Origin: Desulfuromonadaceae bacterium
GTDB lineage: Bacteria > Desulfobacterota > Desulfuromonadia > Geobacterales > Pseudopelobacteraceae
Direction: 5' to 3'
NCBI GenBank assembly: GCA_028687585.1
Contig: JAQTZV010000024.1
Span: 1-64,000 of the forward strand
Length of the DNA: 64,000 nucleotides
Below the pieces are notes generated by a model. The model worked only from the letters and a program-made list of their open reading frames with translations. It had not been told where the DNA came from and searched no databases. Positions 6,853-17,067 of the stretch are shown in pieces (the stretch's first letter is position 1; every line of letters begins with the position of its first letter). The position numbers and the translations under genes were made by a program.

Positions 6853-9800
6853 ATGAAAATCAAGCGCCTCGAAATTTCCGGCTTCAAATCATTTGCCGAC
6901 AAGGTTGTACTGGACTTCCAGCAGGGGGTGACCGGTGTGGTCGGGCCGAACGGTTGCGGCAAGTCAAATATCGTTGACGCTATCCGTTGGTGCATGGGGG
7001 AGCAGTCCGCCAAGAATCTGCGTGGCAAGGCAATGGAAGATGTTATTTTTGTCGGCAGTGAGACCCGGAAACCGTTGGGGGTTGCCGAGGTGTCGCTGGT
7101 CTTTTCCACCGAGGATGGTCGCGCACCGGCCAAGTATCTTGATTATGCCGAAATACAGCTTACCCGCCGCCTGTACCGCGATGGCGAGAGCGATTATCTG
7201 ATCAACAAAACCCCCTGCCGTCTGCTGGATATAACAGAACTCTTCATGGATACCGGTGTCGGAACCCGTGCCTATTCTATTATAGAACAGGGGAAAATCG
7301 GGCAGATTCTCCACTCACGTCCTGAGGAGCGCCGCTTTCTGATCGAAGAAGCCGCCGGGGTTACCAAATTTAAATCACGCAAGCAGCTGGCGCTCAAAAA
7401 AATTGAGGGGACGCGTCAGAATCTGGCCCGCCTGACGGACGTGCTGGGAGAAATCCGCAGACAGTTGTCGTTTTTGCAGCGTCAGGCAAAAAAAGCCGAG
7501 AAATTCCGGGATGTTCGCGACGAACTACGTGAAATCGAACTGCTCTTTACGGCCCGGGAGTTTTGTGAAACTGAGCGGCAACGGGGAGTGGCAGAGCGTG
7601 AACTCGCATCGCTCAACGAGCGTATTCGTGAAGTATTTGCCGCTGCTGCGGTGGGAGAATCTCAGGCCGAAGAGGCCCGCGTGGTCCTGTTGGAAGCGGA
7701 AAAACAGCTGGCGATCGCTCAGGAGGAAATCTTTCGCGTCAGAAGTGATTTCAGTACCACCGGAAATGGGCTGGAGTTCCAACGCAAGGAACTCGCCGGT
7801 CTGGATGGCCGACAGGCGAAGCTGATCGCCGAATCTGCCGAGTTGGATAAACGGCTGAAGGAGTGTGCTGATCAGCGTGCATTGCTTGAAACCCGTCGTG
7901 ATACGGGGAGTGTTGACGCCACCGATATGCAGGCGGAACTGGAGAAGTGCGAAGAGGCTCTGGGTGGTCATCAGCTTGCTGAAGAGGGGTTGAACAGGGA
8001 TTTGGAGAGCCGTCGCCGGGAGCTTTTTACCGCTCTGGCTGAAGCTGCTCAGTTCAAGAGCCGCTCTGAGAGCGCCCAGAAACGGTTGGCCGCTCTTCGT
8101 GAACGGTCTGACCGCCACGCCCGTGAAGCGATGCAGCTGGCTGAACGTCGTGAACAGTTGCGTCAGCGGGCGGATGCGCTGGAGAAGGAAGTCGCCACCG
8201 GTCAACAGGAACAGGAAGCGTTACAGGTGCGGTTATCCACGCTGCGCGGCCATGAGGACGACCTGAAACGGCGGCTTCCCGAGGTTGAGAAATCGTGGCA
8301 ATCCTGCCGGGACGAATTAAATCGCAGTTCTTCACGCCTCCACTCTCTGAAAGAGCTGGAAGCGCAGTTTGCCGGTTTTGGTCAGGGGACCCGTTCGTTG
8401 ATGAAGGATGCCGGGTTCCGCTCCCGTTTCAGCGGTGTGCTTGCTGACGCCATTCAAGCCCCAGCCGAGCTTGAAGCTGCGCTCGAATCGGCTCTGGCGG
8501 AACGCCTGCAGTGTCTTCTCTGTTCTGACGACCGGGATGCGCTCGAGGCACTGGAATTTCTGAAAGCACACAAAGGTGGACGGGCCGGAATCGCTCTGCC
8601 GTTGGCGGTGACAGTCGAACCGCAACAGCCGGTGAGTGGTGCAACTTCGCTGACTGCACAGGTAGCGGTAGCCGGCCCGTTTGCCGGATTGATCCTGAAT
8701 CTGTTGGGGCCAGTTATGCTGGTTGATGACCTCACACGGGCACTCAGCCTGGCACGCCTGCACCCCGGTTTGATGTTTGTCACCCCTGCCGGTGATATGT
8801 TTGCCCACGGAGGGGTAGTCAGCGGCGGTTCAGGTGATCAGGTCAGCAATGGCTTGATTCACAAGAAAAGGGAAATCAGGGAACTGGAGCTGACGGTGTC
8901 CAGGCTGGAAGAGGACGCAGCGACACTTGGCAAACAGCGCGATGATCTCCGGCGTCAGAGCCAGGAAGTGGCCGAGGGGCTTACGGGTGGCGGGGCTGAA
9001 CTGCATCAGGCAGAGTTGCGGCTGACCGGGCTGCTCAAGGACCGCCAACAGTCAGCGGATGAAAGTGCCCGCATTATCGAACGGCTTGAAATCCAGTCGC
9101 TGGAAGCGGAAAATCTTGACGAGGAGCGGTTGTCCCTGGAAGCGGAACAAAAACTGGCCGAAGAGCAGATGGTTAATGCCGGTGATGCCGCAAAGGTTCT
9201 GGAGGGGGAAACGATCCGCCTGAAAGGAGAGCTTGACTCCTGCCGCACGCACCTTGCAGTGGTCCGCGAGAAGGTGACCGCCATCCGGGTGCAGACCGCG
9301 ACCGTCAAAGAACAACATGATGCCGCGCTGAGAGCTTTGGCGGATCTGGGACAGCGTACTGAAGAGATGGCCCGGCGCATGAATGACGACCGATTGGAAC
9401 TTGAATCTGGAGATACCGCCAGACAGAAACTTCAGGAAGAAATTGCCGCCGCTACGGAACGACTGGAACTGTTGGTACGAGAGCAGGTGGAATCTGAAGG
9501 GCGGCTGACTCTGCTGCGAAATCGCTTTGAAGAGGCGGGCAGCGCACTGAATCTGATTGAAGTACACCTTAAGACGGTTCGCGAAGAGAGTGTCGCCGTT
9601 CGGCAAAGGCAGGCGGATCTCAATCTTCGTTTTTCGACGCTCTCCATGCAGGCGGAACATCTGGAACAGACTCTTCAGGAGCGGAGTCGCATCGCCATGT
9701 CTGACGCTGTGGCAAAGCTTGCGGCCGTCGAATTTGACGAAGCGCCCCGCCGGGCGCGGCAGGTGGAGCTGCAGCGGCTTCTGGATGATATGGGAGAGGT

Positions 9801-10383
9801 CAACCTGATGGCGATTGAAGAGTGTGCCGGTATGGAGGAGCGGCATACGTTTCTGACCGGTCAGAAAGACGATCTTGAGGAGTCACTGCACAGTCTGCAG
9901 CAGGCTATCCAGCGTATAAACCGTACCACCCGCCAGCGTTTTCAGGAGACGTTCAATCTGGTCAATGCAAAGTTTCAGGAGGTGTTTCCGCGCCTTTTCT
10001 GCGGCGGTCGTGCCGAACTGCATCTGACCGACGAAGAGGATCTGCTGGAGACCGGCATTGACATCATAGTACAGCCCCCCGGCAAGAAGCTGCAGAATGT
10101 GACGCTGCTCTCCGGAGGCGAGAAAGCGCTGACCGCTGTAGCGCTTATCTTCTCGATATTCCTGATCAAACCGACCCCCTTCTGTTTGCTGGACGAGGTC
10201 GATGCACCGCTGGATGATGCCAATATCGGCCGTTTTAACGACATGGTCCGGGAGATGAGCGCTATTTCGCAATTCATCATCATCACTCACAATAAGGCCA
10301 CCATGCAGGTAGCCGATACCCTCTATGGCATCACCATGGAAGAGCCGGGTGCGTCCCGGATGGTTTCGGTGCGGCTGCATTAG
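6853..10383 (+). CDS. smc: Chromosome segregation protein SMC
   Basis: This 1176-residue protein is a full-length SMC ATPase, the core of condensin that compacts and segregates the chromosome with ScpA and ScpB. Walker A is GPNGCGKS at residues 31-38. Two long coiled coils flank a hinge near residues 520-640 (FAGFGQGTRSL...KGGRAGIALPL). The C-terminal head has the ABC signature LSGGEKAL at 1086 and Walker B CLLDEVDAPLDD near 1111. The frame stays open upstream to 6661, but the family N-terminus MKIKRLEISGFKSF fixes the start at 6853. It begins the housekeeping run after the decayed restriction locus, whose hsdR relic ends 170 bases upstream. Confidence 0.97.
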   Translation: MKIKRLEISGFKSFADKVVLDFQQGVTGVVGPNGCGKSNIVDAIRWCMGEQSAKNLRGKAMEDVIFVGSETRKPLGVAEVSLVFSTEDGRAPAKYLDYAEIQLTRRLYRDGESDYLINKTPCRLLDITELFMDTGVGTRAYSIIEQGKIGQILHSRPEERRFLIEEAAGVTKFKSRKQLALKKIEGTRQNLARLTDVLGEIRRQLSFLQRQAKKAEKFRDVRDELREIELLFTAREFCETERQRGVAERELASLNERIREVFAAAAVGESQAEEARVVLLEAEKQLAIAQEEIFRVRSDFSTTGNGLEFQRKELAGLDGRQAKLIAESAELDKRLKECADQRALLETRRDTGSVDATDMQAELEKCEEALGGHQLAEEGLNRDLESRRRELFTALAEAAQFKSRSESAQKRLAALRERSDRHAREAMQLAERREQLRQRADALEKEVATGQQEQEALQVRLSTLRGHEDDLKRRLPEVEKSWQSCRDELNRSSSRLHSLKELEAQFAGFGQGTRSLMKDAGFRSRFSGVLADAIQAPAELEAALESALAERLQCLLCSDDRDALEALEFLKAHKGGRAGIALPLAVTVEPQQPVSGATSLTAQVAVAGPFAGLILNLLGPVMLVDDLTRALSLARLHPGLMFVTPAGDMFAHGGVVSGGSGDQVSNGLIHKKREIRELELTVSRLEEDAATLGKQRDDLRRQSQEVAEGLTGGGAELHQAELRLTGLLKDRQQSADESARIIERLEIQSLEAENLDEERLSLEAEQKLAEEQMVNAGDAAKVLEGETIRLKGELDSCRTHLAVVREKVTAIRVQTATVKEQHDAALRALADLGQRTEEMARRMNDDRLELESGDTARQKLQEEIAAATERLELLVREQVESEGRLTLLRNRFEEAGSALNLIEVHLKTVREESVAVRQRQADLNLRFSTLSMQAEHLEQTLQERSRIAMSDAVAKLAAVEFDEAPRRARQVELQRLLDDMGEVNLMAIEECAGMEERHTFLTGQKDDLEESLHSLQQAIQRINRTTRQRFQETFNLVNAKFQEVFPRLFCGGRAELHLTDEEDLLETGIDIIVQPPGKKLQNVTLLSGGEKALTAVALIFSIFLIKPTPFCLLDEVDAPLDDANIGRFNDMVREMSAISQFIIITHNKATMQVADTLYGITMEEPGASRMVSVRLH

Positions 10384-10402
10384 AGCCTCTAGGAGTAAGT
10401 TC

Positions 10403-10759
10403 ATGCCGTTTGGCGTTATATTAAAAGAGCTGGTGGATCAGGTGCCGCAGGCGATCGGTGCTATCCTGGTGGACTGGGAAGGTGAGGCGGTCATGGAACA
10501 GTGCCACTGTGACCCGTATGATATCCGCTTCATCGCCGCCCACAAGGGCATTATTCTGGCTCGTCTCAAAGAGATGCAGAGTTCTGCCCAGATTGGCGAA
10601 GTAGAAGATGTCGTTGTTACCTCCAGCAAGGGTCACCTCATTATCGGTTGTGTCGATCAGGATTATTCTCTGGTGATGAATATTGAACGCACCTCCCCGG
10701 TGGCCCCGGCCCTGTACCATTTTCGCAAGGCACTGAGTGAGCTGAAGAAGGAGATATGA
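10403..10759 (+). CDS. Roadblock/LC7-domain protein
   Basis: This 118-residue protein is one roadblock/LC7 domain (IGAILVDWEGEAVMEQ; VVVTSSKGHLIIGCVDQDYSLVM), the fold of MglB and related small-GTPase partners. Members often form dimers that regulate GTPases. The start at 10403 follows AGGAG. It begins 20 bases after smc and its stop overlaps the ftsY start (ATGA), so all three are probably co-transcribed. A GTPase partner is not obvious, but the downstream FtsY is a GTPase of another class. Its role in Geobacter-like bacteria is not established. Confidence 0.8.
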   Translation: MPFGVILKELVDQVPQAIGAILVDWEGEAVMEQCHCDPYDIRFIAAHKGIILARLKEMQSSAQIGEVEDVVVTSSKGHLIIGCVDQDYSLVMNIERTSPVAPALYHFRKALSELKKEI

Positions 10760-11862
10760 TGGAGCAGCAGGAGAAAAAAAGCTATTTTCGCGGGATGATG
10801 GACAAGATCGTCACCGTTGCCAACATGGAGGTTTTCCCTTCCTCCCGACCCGTACCGGAATCACGGACACAAGACGCTGAGGTGTCCGGGGAAACGCCCG
10901 GGGAACCGGAACTCCAAAAGAAACCGGTACTCAACCCCTTTGGCGTGGTGGATCTTTTTGGCAAACTGAAACTGGGGCTCCAAAAGACCAAAGAGGGCTT
11001 GGTGGGGCGGATCGATACGCTGCTGTTGGGCAAAAAAACGATTGATGCTGATACCTTTGAGGAGCTGGAAGAGATACTGATTACCTCTGATATCGGTGTC
11101 AAGACCACGGTAGAGTTGATCCGGACGCTGGAGCAGCGGTTGGGACGTAACGAGTTGAAGGATGGCGAAGCATTGCGAGCGGCGCTGAAGGAGGAAATCC
11201 TGGCCCGACTCCTCGCCCATCACAGCGCCCTTGATATCACGAACCGGAAGCCGTTCGTGCTTTTGGTGATCGGCGTCAACGGCGTTGGCAAGACGACAAC
11301 CATCGGCAAGCTTGCCTCGCGCTTCTCGGCCTCCGGCCACAAAGTGCTGCTCGCCGCTGCCGATACCTTCAGGGCTGCCGCAGCCGAGCAGTTGATCGTC
11401 TGGGGAACACGCTCCGGAGTTGATGTTATCCGGCATAAGGAGGGCGCCGATCCGTCTGCGGTTGTTTTTGATGCCTGTAAGGCTGCGGTTGCCCGTGATG
11501 TTGATATATTGATTATTGATACTGCCGGTCGCCTTCATACCAAAGTAAACCTGATGGAGGAGATGAAAAAAATCCGCCGTGTTATTGATCGGGAGATCTC
11601 CGGCGCTCCGCATGAAACATTGCTGGTCCTGGATGCTGCTACCGGGCAGAATGCGACTTCTCAGGCCCGGCTTTTTAAAGAGGCCGCCGGTGTTACCGGA
11701 TTGGTTCTGACAAAACTCGACGGCACCGCCAAGGGGGGAATTGTAGTGGCGGTCAGCCATGAATTTGCTCTGCCGGTCCGTTACATCGGTGTCGGTGAAG
11801 CAATTGAAGATTTGCGTGATTTTGATCCGCAGGAGTTTACGGATGCCCTCTTCCAAACCTGA
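10756..11862 (+). CDS. ftsY: Signal recognition particle receptor FtsY
   Basis: This 368-residue protein is the SRP receptor GTPase that docks ribosome-nascent chain complexes at the membrane. An acidic, variable N-terminal region of about 60 residues precedes the N domain and the G domain. GTPase motifs are clear: GVNGVGKTT at 173-181, [20 protein letters not shown], and [10 protein letters not shown]. It ends with [17 protein letters not shown], typical of the family. The start overlaps the roadblock gene stop. ATG codons occur at 10756 and 10759; either gives nearly the same protein. Confidence 0.97.
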   Translation: MMEQQEKKSYFRGMMDKIVTVANMEVFPSSRPVPESRTQDAEVSGETPGEPELQKKPVLNPFGVVDLFGKLKLGLQKTKEGLVGRIDTLLLGKKTIDADTFEELEEILITSDIGVKTTVELIRTLEQRLGRNELKDGEALRAALKEEILARLLAHHSALDITNRKPFVLLVIGVNGVGKTTTIGKLASRFSASGHKVLLAAADTFRAAAAEQLIVWGTRSGVDVIRHKEGADPSAVVFDACKAAVARDVDILIIDTAGRLHTKVNLMEEMKKIRRVIDREISGAPHETLLVLDAATGQNATSQARLFKEAAGVTGLVLTKLDGTAKGGIVVAVSHEFALPVRYIGVGEAIEDLRDFDPQEFTDALFQT

Positions 11863-11980
11863 AAAATCACGTCGCAGATCAGTGAAGGGCGTCACGGAAC
11901 TCTGCGATTTCAATCAATTAGGGCTTGACTTTGTCCCTGTCGATTCGTATAGTGTGCCACCTCGAAAGGAAATGGAACCC

Positions 11981-12157
11981 ATGAACCAGGAACTCATAGA
12001 TGTACTCGAAAATAAGATCGGCGCCATCGTCGAAAAGTATACCGCTCTAAAAGAAGAAAACACACGGCTGAATGAAGAAATTCAGCGATTATCAAGCGAC
12101 CGTGAGGGGATAAAATCCCGGGTTGATGCCATACTTGGCAAACTTGACGGGATTTAG
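11981..12157 (+). CDS. zapB: Short coiled-coil protein, ZapB-like
   Basis: This 58-residue protein is almost wholly a heptad-repeat coiled coil (VLENKIGAIVEKYTALKEEN...). Size, architecture and position directly before zapA match ZapB-like/DUF904 division proteins that bridge ZapA and the Z-ring. The ATG at 11981 is preferred to an in-frame ATG at 11972 because AAAGGA ends at 11970, leaving a 10-base gap for the former and only one base for the latter. Low-complexity coiled coils are hard to assign by eye, so the name rests mostly on the neighbour. Confidence 0.65.
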   Translation: MNQELIDVLENKIGAIVEKYTALKEENTRLNEEIQRLSSDREGIKSRVDAILGKLDGI

Positions 12158-12177
12158 CTCGTGACCATGGTCATTGT

Positions 12178-12450
12178 ATGAAAACAAGCCATGCAGTGAC
12201 AGTCCTCGGGCGTGAACTTTCGGTCCGGAGTTCTGCTCCGGAATTTAAAGTCAGGGCGGTTGAAGCGTTTGTTAATGGAAAACTTCAGGAAATAGGCAGT
12301 GCTCTTAAAAATGGTGATGCGCAACTGGTCCTGACGTTGGCTCTGCTGAATACCTCGGAAGAGCTGCTTGAGCTCCGCTCGCAAAGAGAGCAGGATGCTG
12401 CTGCAGATAGCAGATTCAATACGATGATCAATAAGCTGGATACAGTCTGA
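12178..12450 (+). CDS. zapA: Cell division protein ZapA
   Basis: This 90-residue protein has the ZapA layout: an N-terminal beta-alpha head (VTVLGRELSVRSS...FKVRAVEAFVNGKLQEI) followed by a helical part (DAQLVLTLALLNTSEELLEL) and a C-terminal coiled coil. ZapA bundles FtsZ filaments at midcell. It follows the ZapB-like gene by 20 bases. A structured RNA candidate and then the cyclo-ligase gene follow, the same neighbourhood (zapA, 6S RNA, cyclo-ligase) seen in many Proteobacteria. Confidence 0.85.
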   Translation: MKTSHAVTVLGRELSVRSSAPEFKVRAVEAFVNGKLQEIGSALKNGDAQLVLTLALLNTSEELLELRSQREQDAAADSRFNTMINKLDTV

Positions 12451-12457
12451 TTTACAT

Positions 12458-12674
12458 GGTCTCTCAGGGAGACTTGATCATATATTCGCAATAAATGTAC
12501 TGCTCTATCGGGTTCGTCACACGCTGTTTTCATACGTCTGATTGAAATAATGTACCGCCCGTTGAATATATCCTCACTGAAAGGAATAAAAGGCTTCCAG
12601 GTTGCGTGAGCGTAATGAGTACCGTTACCTGACAGCACTCAGCCTTTTTATCCCTTCAGCCTCCCTGATCGACC
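12458..12674 (+). ncRNA. Structured RNA candidate (6S RNA position)
   Basis: The 277 bases between zapA and the cyclo-ligase gene can fold into a compact shape. Closing stem P1 pairs 12458-12471 with 12661-12674 (4+8 base pairs with a two-base mismatch). P2 pairs 12480-12487 with 12564-12571 (8 pairs) and continues inside with CGGG 12509-12512 against 12558-12561. P3 pairs 12577-12595 with 12641-12659 (17 pairs, small bulges). A 7-base-pair local hairpin follows at 12676-12694. The position is that of 6S RNA, but 6S is usually one long rod with a central bubble, whereas this predicts a three-way junction. It may be a divergent 6S RNA or another RNA. Confidence 0.5.
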
Positions 12675-12727
12675 TTCCCGATTCCTCTTCGGGACCATTC
12701 CGCACGTGTTGTATTGAAAGACTCGGT

Positions 12728-13309
12728 ATGCCAAAGCGTTCGCTTCGCTCGCAATTACTGGCAAAGCGCCGTTCGCTCAGCCATGAATCATGGTGCGCAT
12801 CAAGCCGTGCGGCCCAACTCAATCTGCTCTCCCTTGATGAGTATGCTGACGCTGAGTGCATAGCACTGTATGCCCCGGCTCACAACGAAACTGATACGGA
12901 GCTGCTTCTTATAGCAGCCTTGCAGGCGGGAAAGCGGGTTCTGTATCCGGCGGTCTGTGGTCATCAGATGGTGTTTCGCAGAGTTGATCGAATTGAGGAA
13001 CTGCAGAAAGGAGCATTTGGTATTCCGGAACCATGTTCGACGGGAGTTGATCATCTGGCGGACGAAGCCGATTTGATTGTCGTTCCGGGAGTGGCCTTCG
13101 ATCTCTCCGGCCACCGGATCGGATATGGCAAAGGATTCTATGATCGTTTTCTGCATCATCCCGACTGCTCGGCCCATCTGGTTGGACTGTGTCATGATTT
13201 TCAGATGACGGAGGGAAAAATCCCATTTGACATGCATGATATTCCGATGGAAATTATTGTTTCAGATAAACGCATCATTCGAACGTGTGGTCTGATACCA
13301 GAGAAGTAA
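12728..13309 (+). CDS. 5-formyltetrahydrofolate cyclo-ligase
   Basis: This 193-residue protein matches the cyclo-ligase (MTHFS) family, which converts 5-formyl-THF to 5,10-methenyl-THF using ATP. Visible signatures are the N-terminal basic helix ([17 protein letters not shown]), the VPGVAFD segment and the nucleotide-binding [11 protein letters not shown]. The frame is open upstream to 12602, but that would run through the RNA stems; the ATG at 12728 gives the family N-terminus. No clear ribosome site is seen. Expected to be cytoplasmic. Confidence 0.92.
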   Translation: MPKRSLRSQLLAKRRSLSHESWCASSRAAQLNLLSLDEYADAECIALYAPAHNETDTELLLIAALQAGKRVLYPAVCGHQMVFRRVDRIEELQKGAFGIPEPCSTGVDHLADEADLIVVPGVAFDLSGHRIGYGKGFYDRFLHHPDCSAHLVGLCHDFQMTEGKIPFDMHDIPMEIIVSDKRIIRTCGLIPEK

Positions 13310-13356
13310 CCGGAGCTCGCCAGGCGGCCCGGATTTATATACAGGAGGTTGATAGT

Positions 13357-14922
13357 ATGAGTATGGAAGTAATTATGGTCGTCATTACTCTGATCGTTGC
13401 TGCCGGGGCATATTTTGCCGGCAACAAGCTAAACAAGAAGGATACAGGCTCCATCCTGAAACAAGCCGAAGAGCTTGCCGGAAAAGTGCTTGATGACGCA
13501 CGTCGCGAAGCGGATACCATAACCAAGGAAGCAGAGCTTAAAGCCAAGGATGCCGCTATCCAGGCCAAGGAAGACCATGACCGAAAAACGAGTGAAAAAA
13601 ACAAGGATTTGTTGGCTCTTGAAAAACGTCTGACCCAGAAAGAAGAAAATCTTGATAAGAAAGCCGGTTTGATTGATCAAAAAGAGATGGATGTTCTCAA
13701 AAAAGAGCAGACTGTATCCCAAAAAGAGCAGGTTTTGGACCAACGGGATGCCGAGTTAAAGAAAGCGCTTGATGTACAGAATGCCCGGTTGGAGCAGATT
13801 TCCGGCATGTCGGCTGCGGAAGCAAAAAAAGAGCTGATGAATGCTATGGAAACTGAGGCCAAGCATGATGCCGCCAAGATAATCAGGGCGATTGAAGATG
13901 AAGCCCGTGAAACAGGTGACAAAAAAGCCAAGGAAATCATGGCACTTGCCATTCAACGCTATGCCGGTGAATACGTCGCCGAGCGTACTGTTTCGGTAGT
14001 GCCGCTGCCATCCGACGAAATGAAGGGGCGTATTATCGGTAGAGAAGGGCGTAACATTCGTGCCCTGGAGGCAGCCACCGGTATTGACCTGATTATTGAC
14101 GATACCCCTGAAGCGGTAATTCTGTCCGGATTCAACCCGGTTCGTCGTGAGGTCGCGCGTATATCTCTGGAAAAACTCCTGGCTGATGGTCGTATTCATC
14201 CCGGTCGTATTGAAGAGGTCGTCGCAAAAGCAACTGAAGAGGTTGAACTTTCAATAAAAGAGGCGGGCGAACAGGCCGCATTCGACCTGGGCGTTCACGG
14301 AATACATCCGGAAATCCTTAAATTGATCGGACGTCTCAAGTATCGGACCTCCTACACCCAGAACGTCTATCTGCACTCGCTGGAAGTCGGGTTCCTCTGC
14401 GGCATTATGGCTGCCGAACTTGGAATCAACGTTAAACAGGCCAAGCGTGCCGGTCTTCTGCATGACATCGGCAAAGCGGTTGACCACGAAGTTGAGGGTT
14501 CACATGCGGTAATCGGCGCTGAGTTAGCGCGGAAATACGGTGAAACTCCCAAAATCGTGCATGCCATCATGGCGCATCATGAAGATGAAAAGCCGAATTC
14601 CATACTGGCAATTCTGGTTCAGGCAGCAGATGCGCTTTCCGGAGCACGCCCCGGTGCCCGTCGTGAAATGATGGAAACCTATGTCAAACGTCTGGGTGAT
14701 CTGGAGCGCATTGCAACCTCGTTCAGCGGTGTCCAGTCGTCTTTTGCAATACAGGCCGGTCGCGAAATTCGTGTCATGGTTTCCAGCGACCAGGTCACTG
14801 ATGACCAATCTGTTGTAATGGCCCGTGATATTGCCAAGAAAATTGAAGCTGAAATGACCTATCCAGGCCAAATTAAAGTTAATGTTATTCGCGAAACACG
14901 TTCAGTAGAATATGCCCGTTAA
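13357..14922 (+). CDS. rny: Ribonuclease Y
   Basis: This 521-residue endoribonuclease has the RNase Y layout: an N-terminal membrane anchor ([18 protein letters not shown]), a long coiled coil to about residue 200, a KH RNA-binding domain ([19 protein letters not shown]), and an HD domain with the metal motif [10 protein letters not shown]. It initiates mRNA decay at the membrane. AGGAGG six bases before the ATG at 13357 fixes the start, although the frame is open from 13285. The next gene overlaps it by 11 bases. RNase Y is commoner in Firmicutes but is also found in Deltaproteobacteria-type genomes. Confidence 0.96.
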   Translation: MSMEVIMVVITLIVAAGAYFAGNKLNKKDTGSILKQAEELAGKVLDDARREADTITKEAELKAKDAAIQAKEDHDRKTSEKNKDLLALEKRLTQKEENLDKKAGLIDQKEMDVLKKEQTVSQKEQVLDQRDAELKKALDVQNARLEQISGMSAAEAKKELMNAMETEAKHDAAKIIRAIEDEARETGDKKAKEIMALAIQRYAGEYVAERTVSVVPLPSDEMKGRIIGREGRNIRALEAATGIDLIIDDTPEAVILSGFNPVRREVARISLEKLLADGRIHPGRIEEVVAKATEEVELSIKEAGEQAAFDLGVHGIHPEILKLIGRLKYRTSYTQNVYLHSLEVGFLCGIMAAELGINVKQAKRAGLLHDIGKAVDHEVEGSHAVIGAELARKYGETPKIVHAIMAHHEDEKPNSILAILVQAADALSGARPGARREMMETYVKRLGDLERIATSFSGVQSSFAIQAGREIRVMVSSDQVTDDQSVVMARDIAKKIEAEMTYPGQIKVNVIRETRSVEYAR

Positions 14923-15697
14923 AATCCTGTTTGTTGGAGATATTGTCGGTAAACCGGGGCGTCAGGCGCTGTCGCGGGAGCTGCACCGCCTGGTGGACCG
15001 GCATACGGTAGATATTGTTATCGCCAATGGTGAAAATGCCGCCGGTGGGTTCGGACTGACGGTTGAGGTTGCCAAGGAGCTGTTCGGTCACGGTATTCAT
15101 CTGCTGACTGGCGGCAACCATATCTGGGATAAAAAAGAGCAGGTGTCATTTATTCTGTCTGATCCACACATCATTCGTCCGGCTAATTATCCCGCCGGTG
15201 CGCCCGGCGTCGGGAGTGCCATTCTGACAACTCCCGGCGGAGTCAAAGTTGCTGTTCTGAATCTTGAGGGGCGGGTCTTTATGAAGACTCTTGAGTGCCC
15301 TTTTCTGGTTGCCGATAGGGAAATCAAGCGTCTCAAACAGGAAACACCCATCATCTTTGTTGATTTCCATGCCGAAGCGACCTCTGAAAAATCTGCACTC
15401 GGATGGTACCTGGATGGCCGGGTCACTGCTCTGGTCGGAACGCACACCCATGTGCAGACGGCAGATGAACGAATTCTCCCGCAAGGTACCGCCTTTTTGA
15501 CCGATGCAGGGATGACCGGCAGTTTTGATTCGGTCATCGGCATGGGGAAGGAAGAAACCATCCACCGCTTTCTGACCCAGTTGCCGGCAAAATTTGAAGT
15601 GGGGAAGAAGGATATCCGCCTGAATGCGGTGGTGATCGGCGTGGACGAGATGAGCGGCAGGGCGGTAAGTATTGAACGAATCAATATAAGTTGTTAA
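14912..15697 (+). CDS. ymdB: YmdB-type metallophosphoesterase
   Basis: This 261-residue protein matches the YmdB family (TIGR00282-type), dinuclear-metal phosphoesterases acting on 2',3'-cyclic nucleotides or cAMP in characterised members. Metal ligands are visible in [39 protein letters not shown] and [12 protein letters not shown]. Family members are 255-270 residues long. It overlaps rny by 11 bases, and rny-ymdB pairing is common, suggesting a joint role in RNA turnover. No ribosome site of its own is obvious, so translation may be coupled to rny. Confidence 0.92.
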   Translation: MPVKILFVGDIVGKPGRQALSRELHRLVDRHTVDIVIANGENAAGGFGLTVEVAKELFGHGIHLLTGGNHIWDKKEQVSFILSDPHIIRPANYPAGAPGVGSAILTTPGGVKVAVLNLEGRVFMKTLECPFLVADREIKRLKQETPIIFVDFHAEATSEKSALGWYLDGRVTALVGTHTHVQTADERILPQGTAFLTDAGMTGSFDSVIGMGKEETIHRFLTQLPAKFEVGKKDIRLNAVVIGVDEMSGRAVSIERINISC

Positions 15698-15704
15698 ATC
15701 AAAA

Positions 15705-15823
15705 CCCACCACGGAGGCACAGAGACACGGAGTAAATTCAAAAACCTAAAATATTATATGAGATTATATCAAAATTCTTATTCTGGTTTTCTCCGTGCCT
15801 CCGTGTCTCAGTGTCTCAGTGGT
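15705..15823. repeat. Inverted repeat, 'CCACGGAGGCAC' family
   Basis: The arms at 15705-15733 and 15791-15823 are near-perfect inverted copies built from CACGGAG-type units (CACGGAGGCACAGAGAC and its complement). The 57-base centre is AT-rich. Repeats of this kind are dispersed in many environmental bacterial genomes. The element sits between the ymdB-like gene and tyrS and would form a long hairpin in the transcript. Confidence 0.7.
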
Positions 15824-15844
15824 GAAAGTTTCTGAGGTTCTAAT

Positions 15845-17062
15845 ATGAATATATCCGTAACAGAACAGATGGCCGTCATCAAGCGCGGCGCCGTTGAAGT
15901 ACTGATCGAAAAAGAGCTTGAAGAGAAGCTGGCGAAGTCTCTTTCGACCGGGATCCCGCTGGTAATCAAGGCCGGCTTTGATCCGACCGCGCCCGACCTG
16001 CATCTCGGGCACACCGTACTGATTCAGAAGCTGCGGCAGTTCCAGCAACTGGGGCACGAGGTCAATTTTCTGATCGGAGACTTTACCGGCATGATCGGTG
16101 ATCCGACCGGTAAATCCGAAACCCGCAAGGTGCTGACCCGCGAAGACGTACTGAGAAATGCCGAAACGTACAAAGAACAGGTGTTCAAAATTCTTGATCC
16201 GGAAAAGACCAAGGTAGTGTTCAACTCCACCTGGCTGAATGAACTCGGATGCGGCGGTATGATTGCTCTCGCCTCAAAATACACCGTAGCACGGATGCTG
16301 GAACGGGATGACTTTCATAAGCGCTACACGACGCAACAACCGATTGCCATTCATGAATTTCTCTATCCGCTGATCCAGGGGTATGATTCTGTTGCCATGA
16401 AGGCTGATGTTGAGCTTGGCGGAACCGACCAGAAGTTTAATCTGCTGATGGGGCGTGAACTGCAGCGGGAATGGGGTCAGCCTCCGCAGTGCGTTCTGAC
16501 CATGCCGCTGCTGGAAGGGTTGGACGGCGTCAACAAGATGTCAAAATCGCTCGGCAACTATATCGGCATCAGTGATCCGGCCGATGATATTTTCGGTAAA
16601 ATCATGTCGATCTCTGATGAGTTGATGCTCCGCTATTACGAACTTCTCTCCGATATGACCCTGGCAGAAATTGAGGTGTTGAAGAGCCAGCTGAAAGATC
16701 ATACACTGCACCCGATGGCTGCCAAAAAGCAGCTGGGGCGCGAGATCGTTTCCCGCTTCCACGGTGCCGGTGCCGGAGAGACCGCAGAAGAAAATTTTGT
16801 CAAACGCTTCAAGGAAAATGAAATTCCCGATGAGATGCCGCAGGTCAGTTTTACGATGACCGACGGTGTTATTCTGCTGGCCAGGGCAATGACCGAAGCC
16901 GGATTGACCAAATCAAACGGTGAAGGTCGCCGGGCAATTGATCAAGGGGGGGTCAAGATGAACGGTGAAAAGGTCAGTGACACCAATCTGGAATTGACTG
17001 CCGAGGGTGAATACATAGTCCAGATCGGCAAGCGTCGTTTTGCGAGGATTATCGTATCGTAG
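15845..17062 (+). CDS. tyrS: Tyrosyl-tRNA synthetase
   Basis: This 405-residue class I synthetase charges tRNA-Tyr. The first catalytic motif appears as HLGHT ([16 protein letters not shown]), the second as KMSKS ([14 protein letters not shown]), and a C-terminal S4-like RNA-binding domain ([19 protein letters not shown]...) ends the protein. The N-terminal pattern ([19 protein letters not shown]) and length fit the TyrS2/TyrZ-like clade rather than the E. coli type. It starts 22 bases after the inverted repeat and is followed by a second repeat element. Confidence 0.96.
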   Translation: MNISVTEQMAVIKRGAVEVLIEKELEEKLAKSLSTGIPLVIKAGFDPTAPDLHLGHTVLIQKLRQFQQLGHEVNFLIGDFTGMIGDPTGKSETRKVLTREDVLRNAETYKEQVFKILDPEKTKVVFNSTWLNELGCGGMIALASKYTVARMLERDDFHKRYTTQQPIAIHEFLYPLIQGYDSVAMKADVELGGTDQKFNLLMGRELQREWGQPPQCVLTMPLLEGLDGVNKMSKSLGNYIGISDPADDIFGKIMSISDELMLRYYELLSDMTLAEIEVLKSQLKDHTLHPMAAKKQLGREIVSRFHGAGAGETAEENFVKRFKENEIPDEMPQVSFTMTDGVILLARAMTEAGLTKSNGEGRRAIDQGGVKMNGEKVSDTNLELTAEGEYIVQIGKRRFARIIVS

Positions 17063-17067
17063 GTCAT

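Noticed and set aside
12500..12525. T-loop-like GGTTCGTC suggesting a tRNA
   Set aside because: No acceptor, anticodon or D arms can be formed around it.
12602..12727. Open-frame extension upstream of the cyclo-ligase gene
   Set aside because: It would be translated through the paired stems of the RNA candidate and adds a region unlike the family N-terminus.
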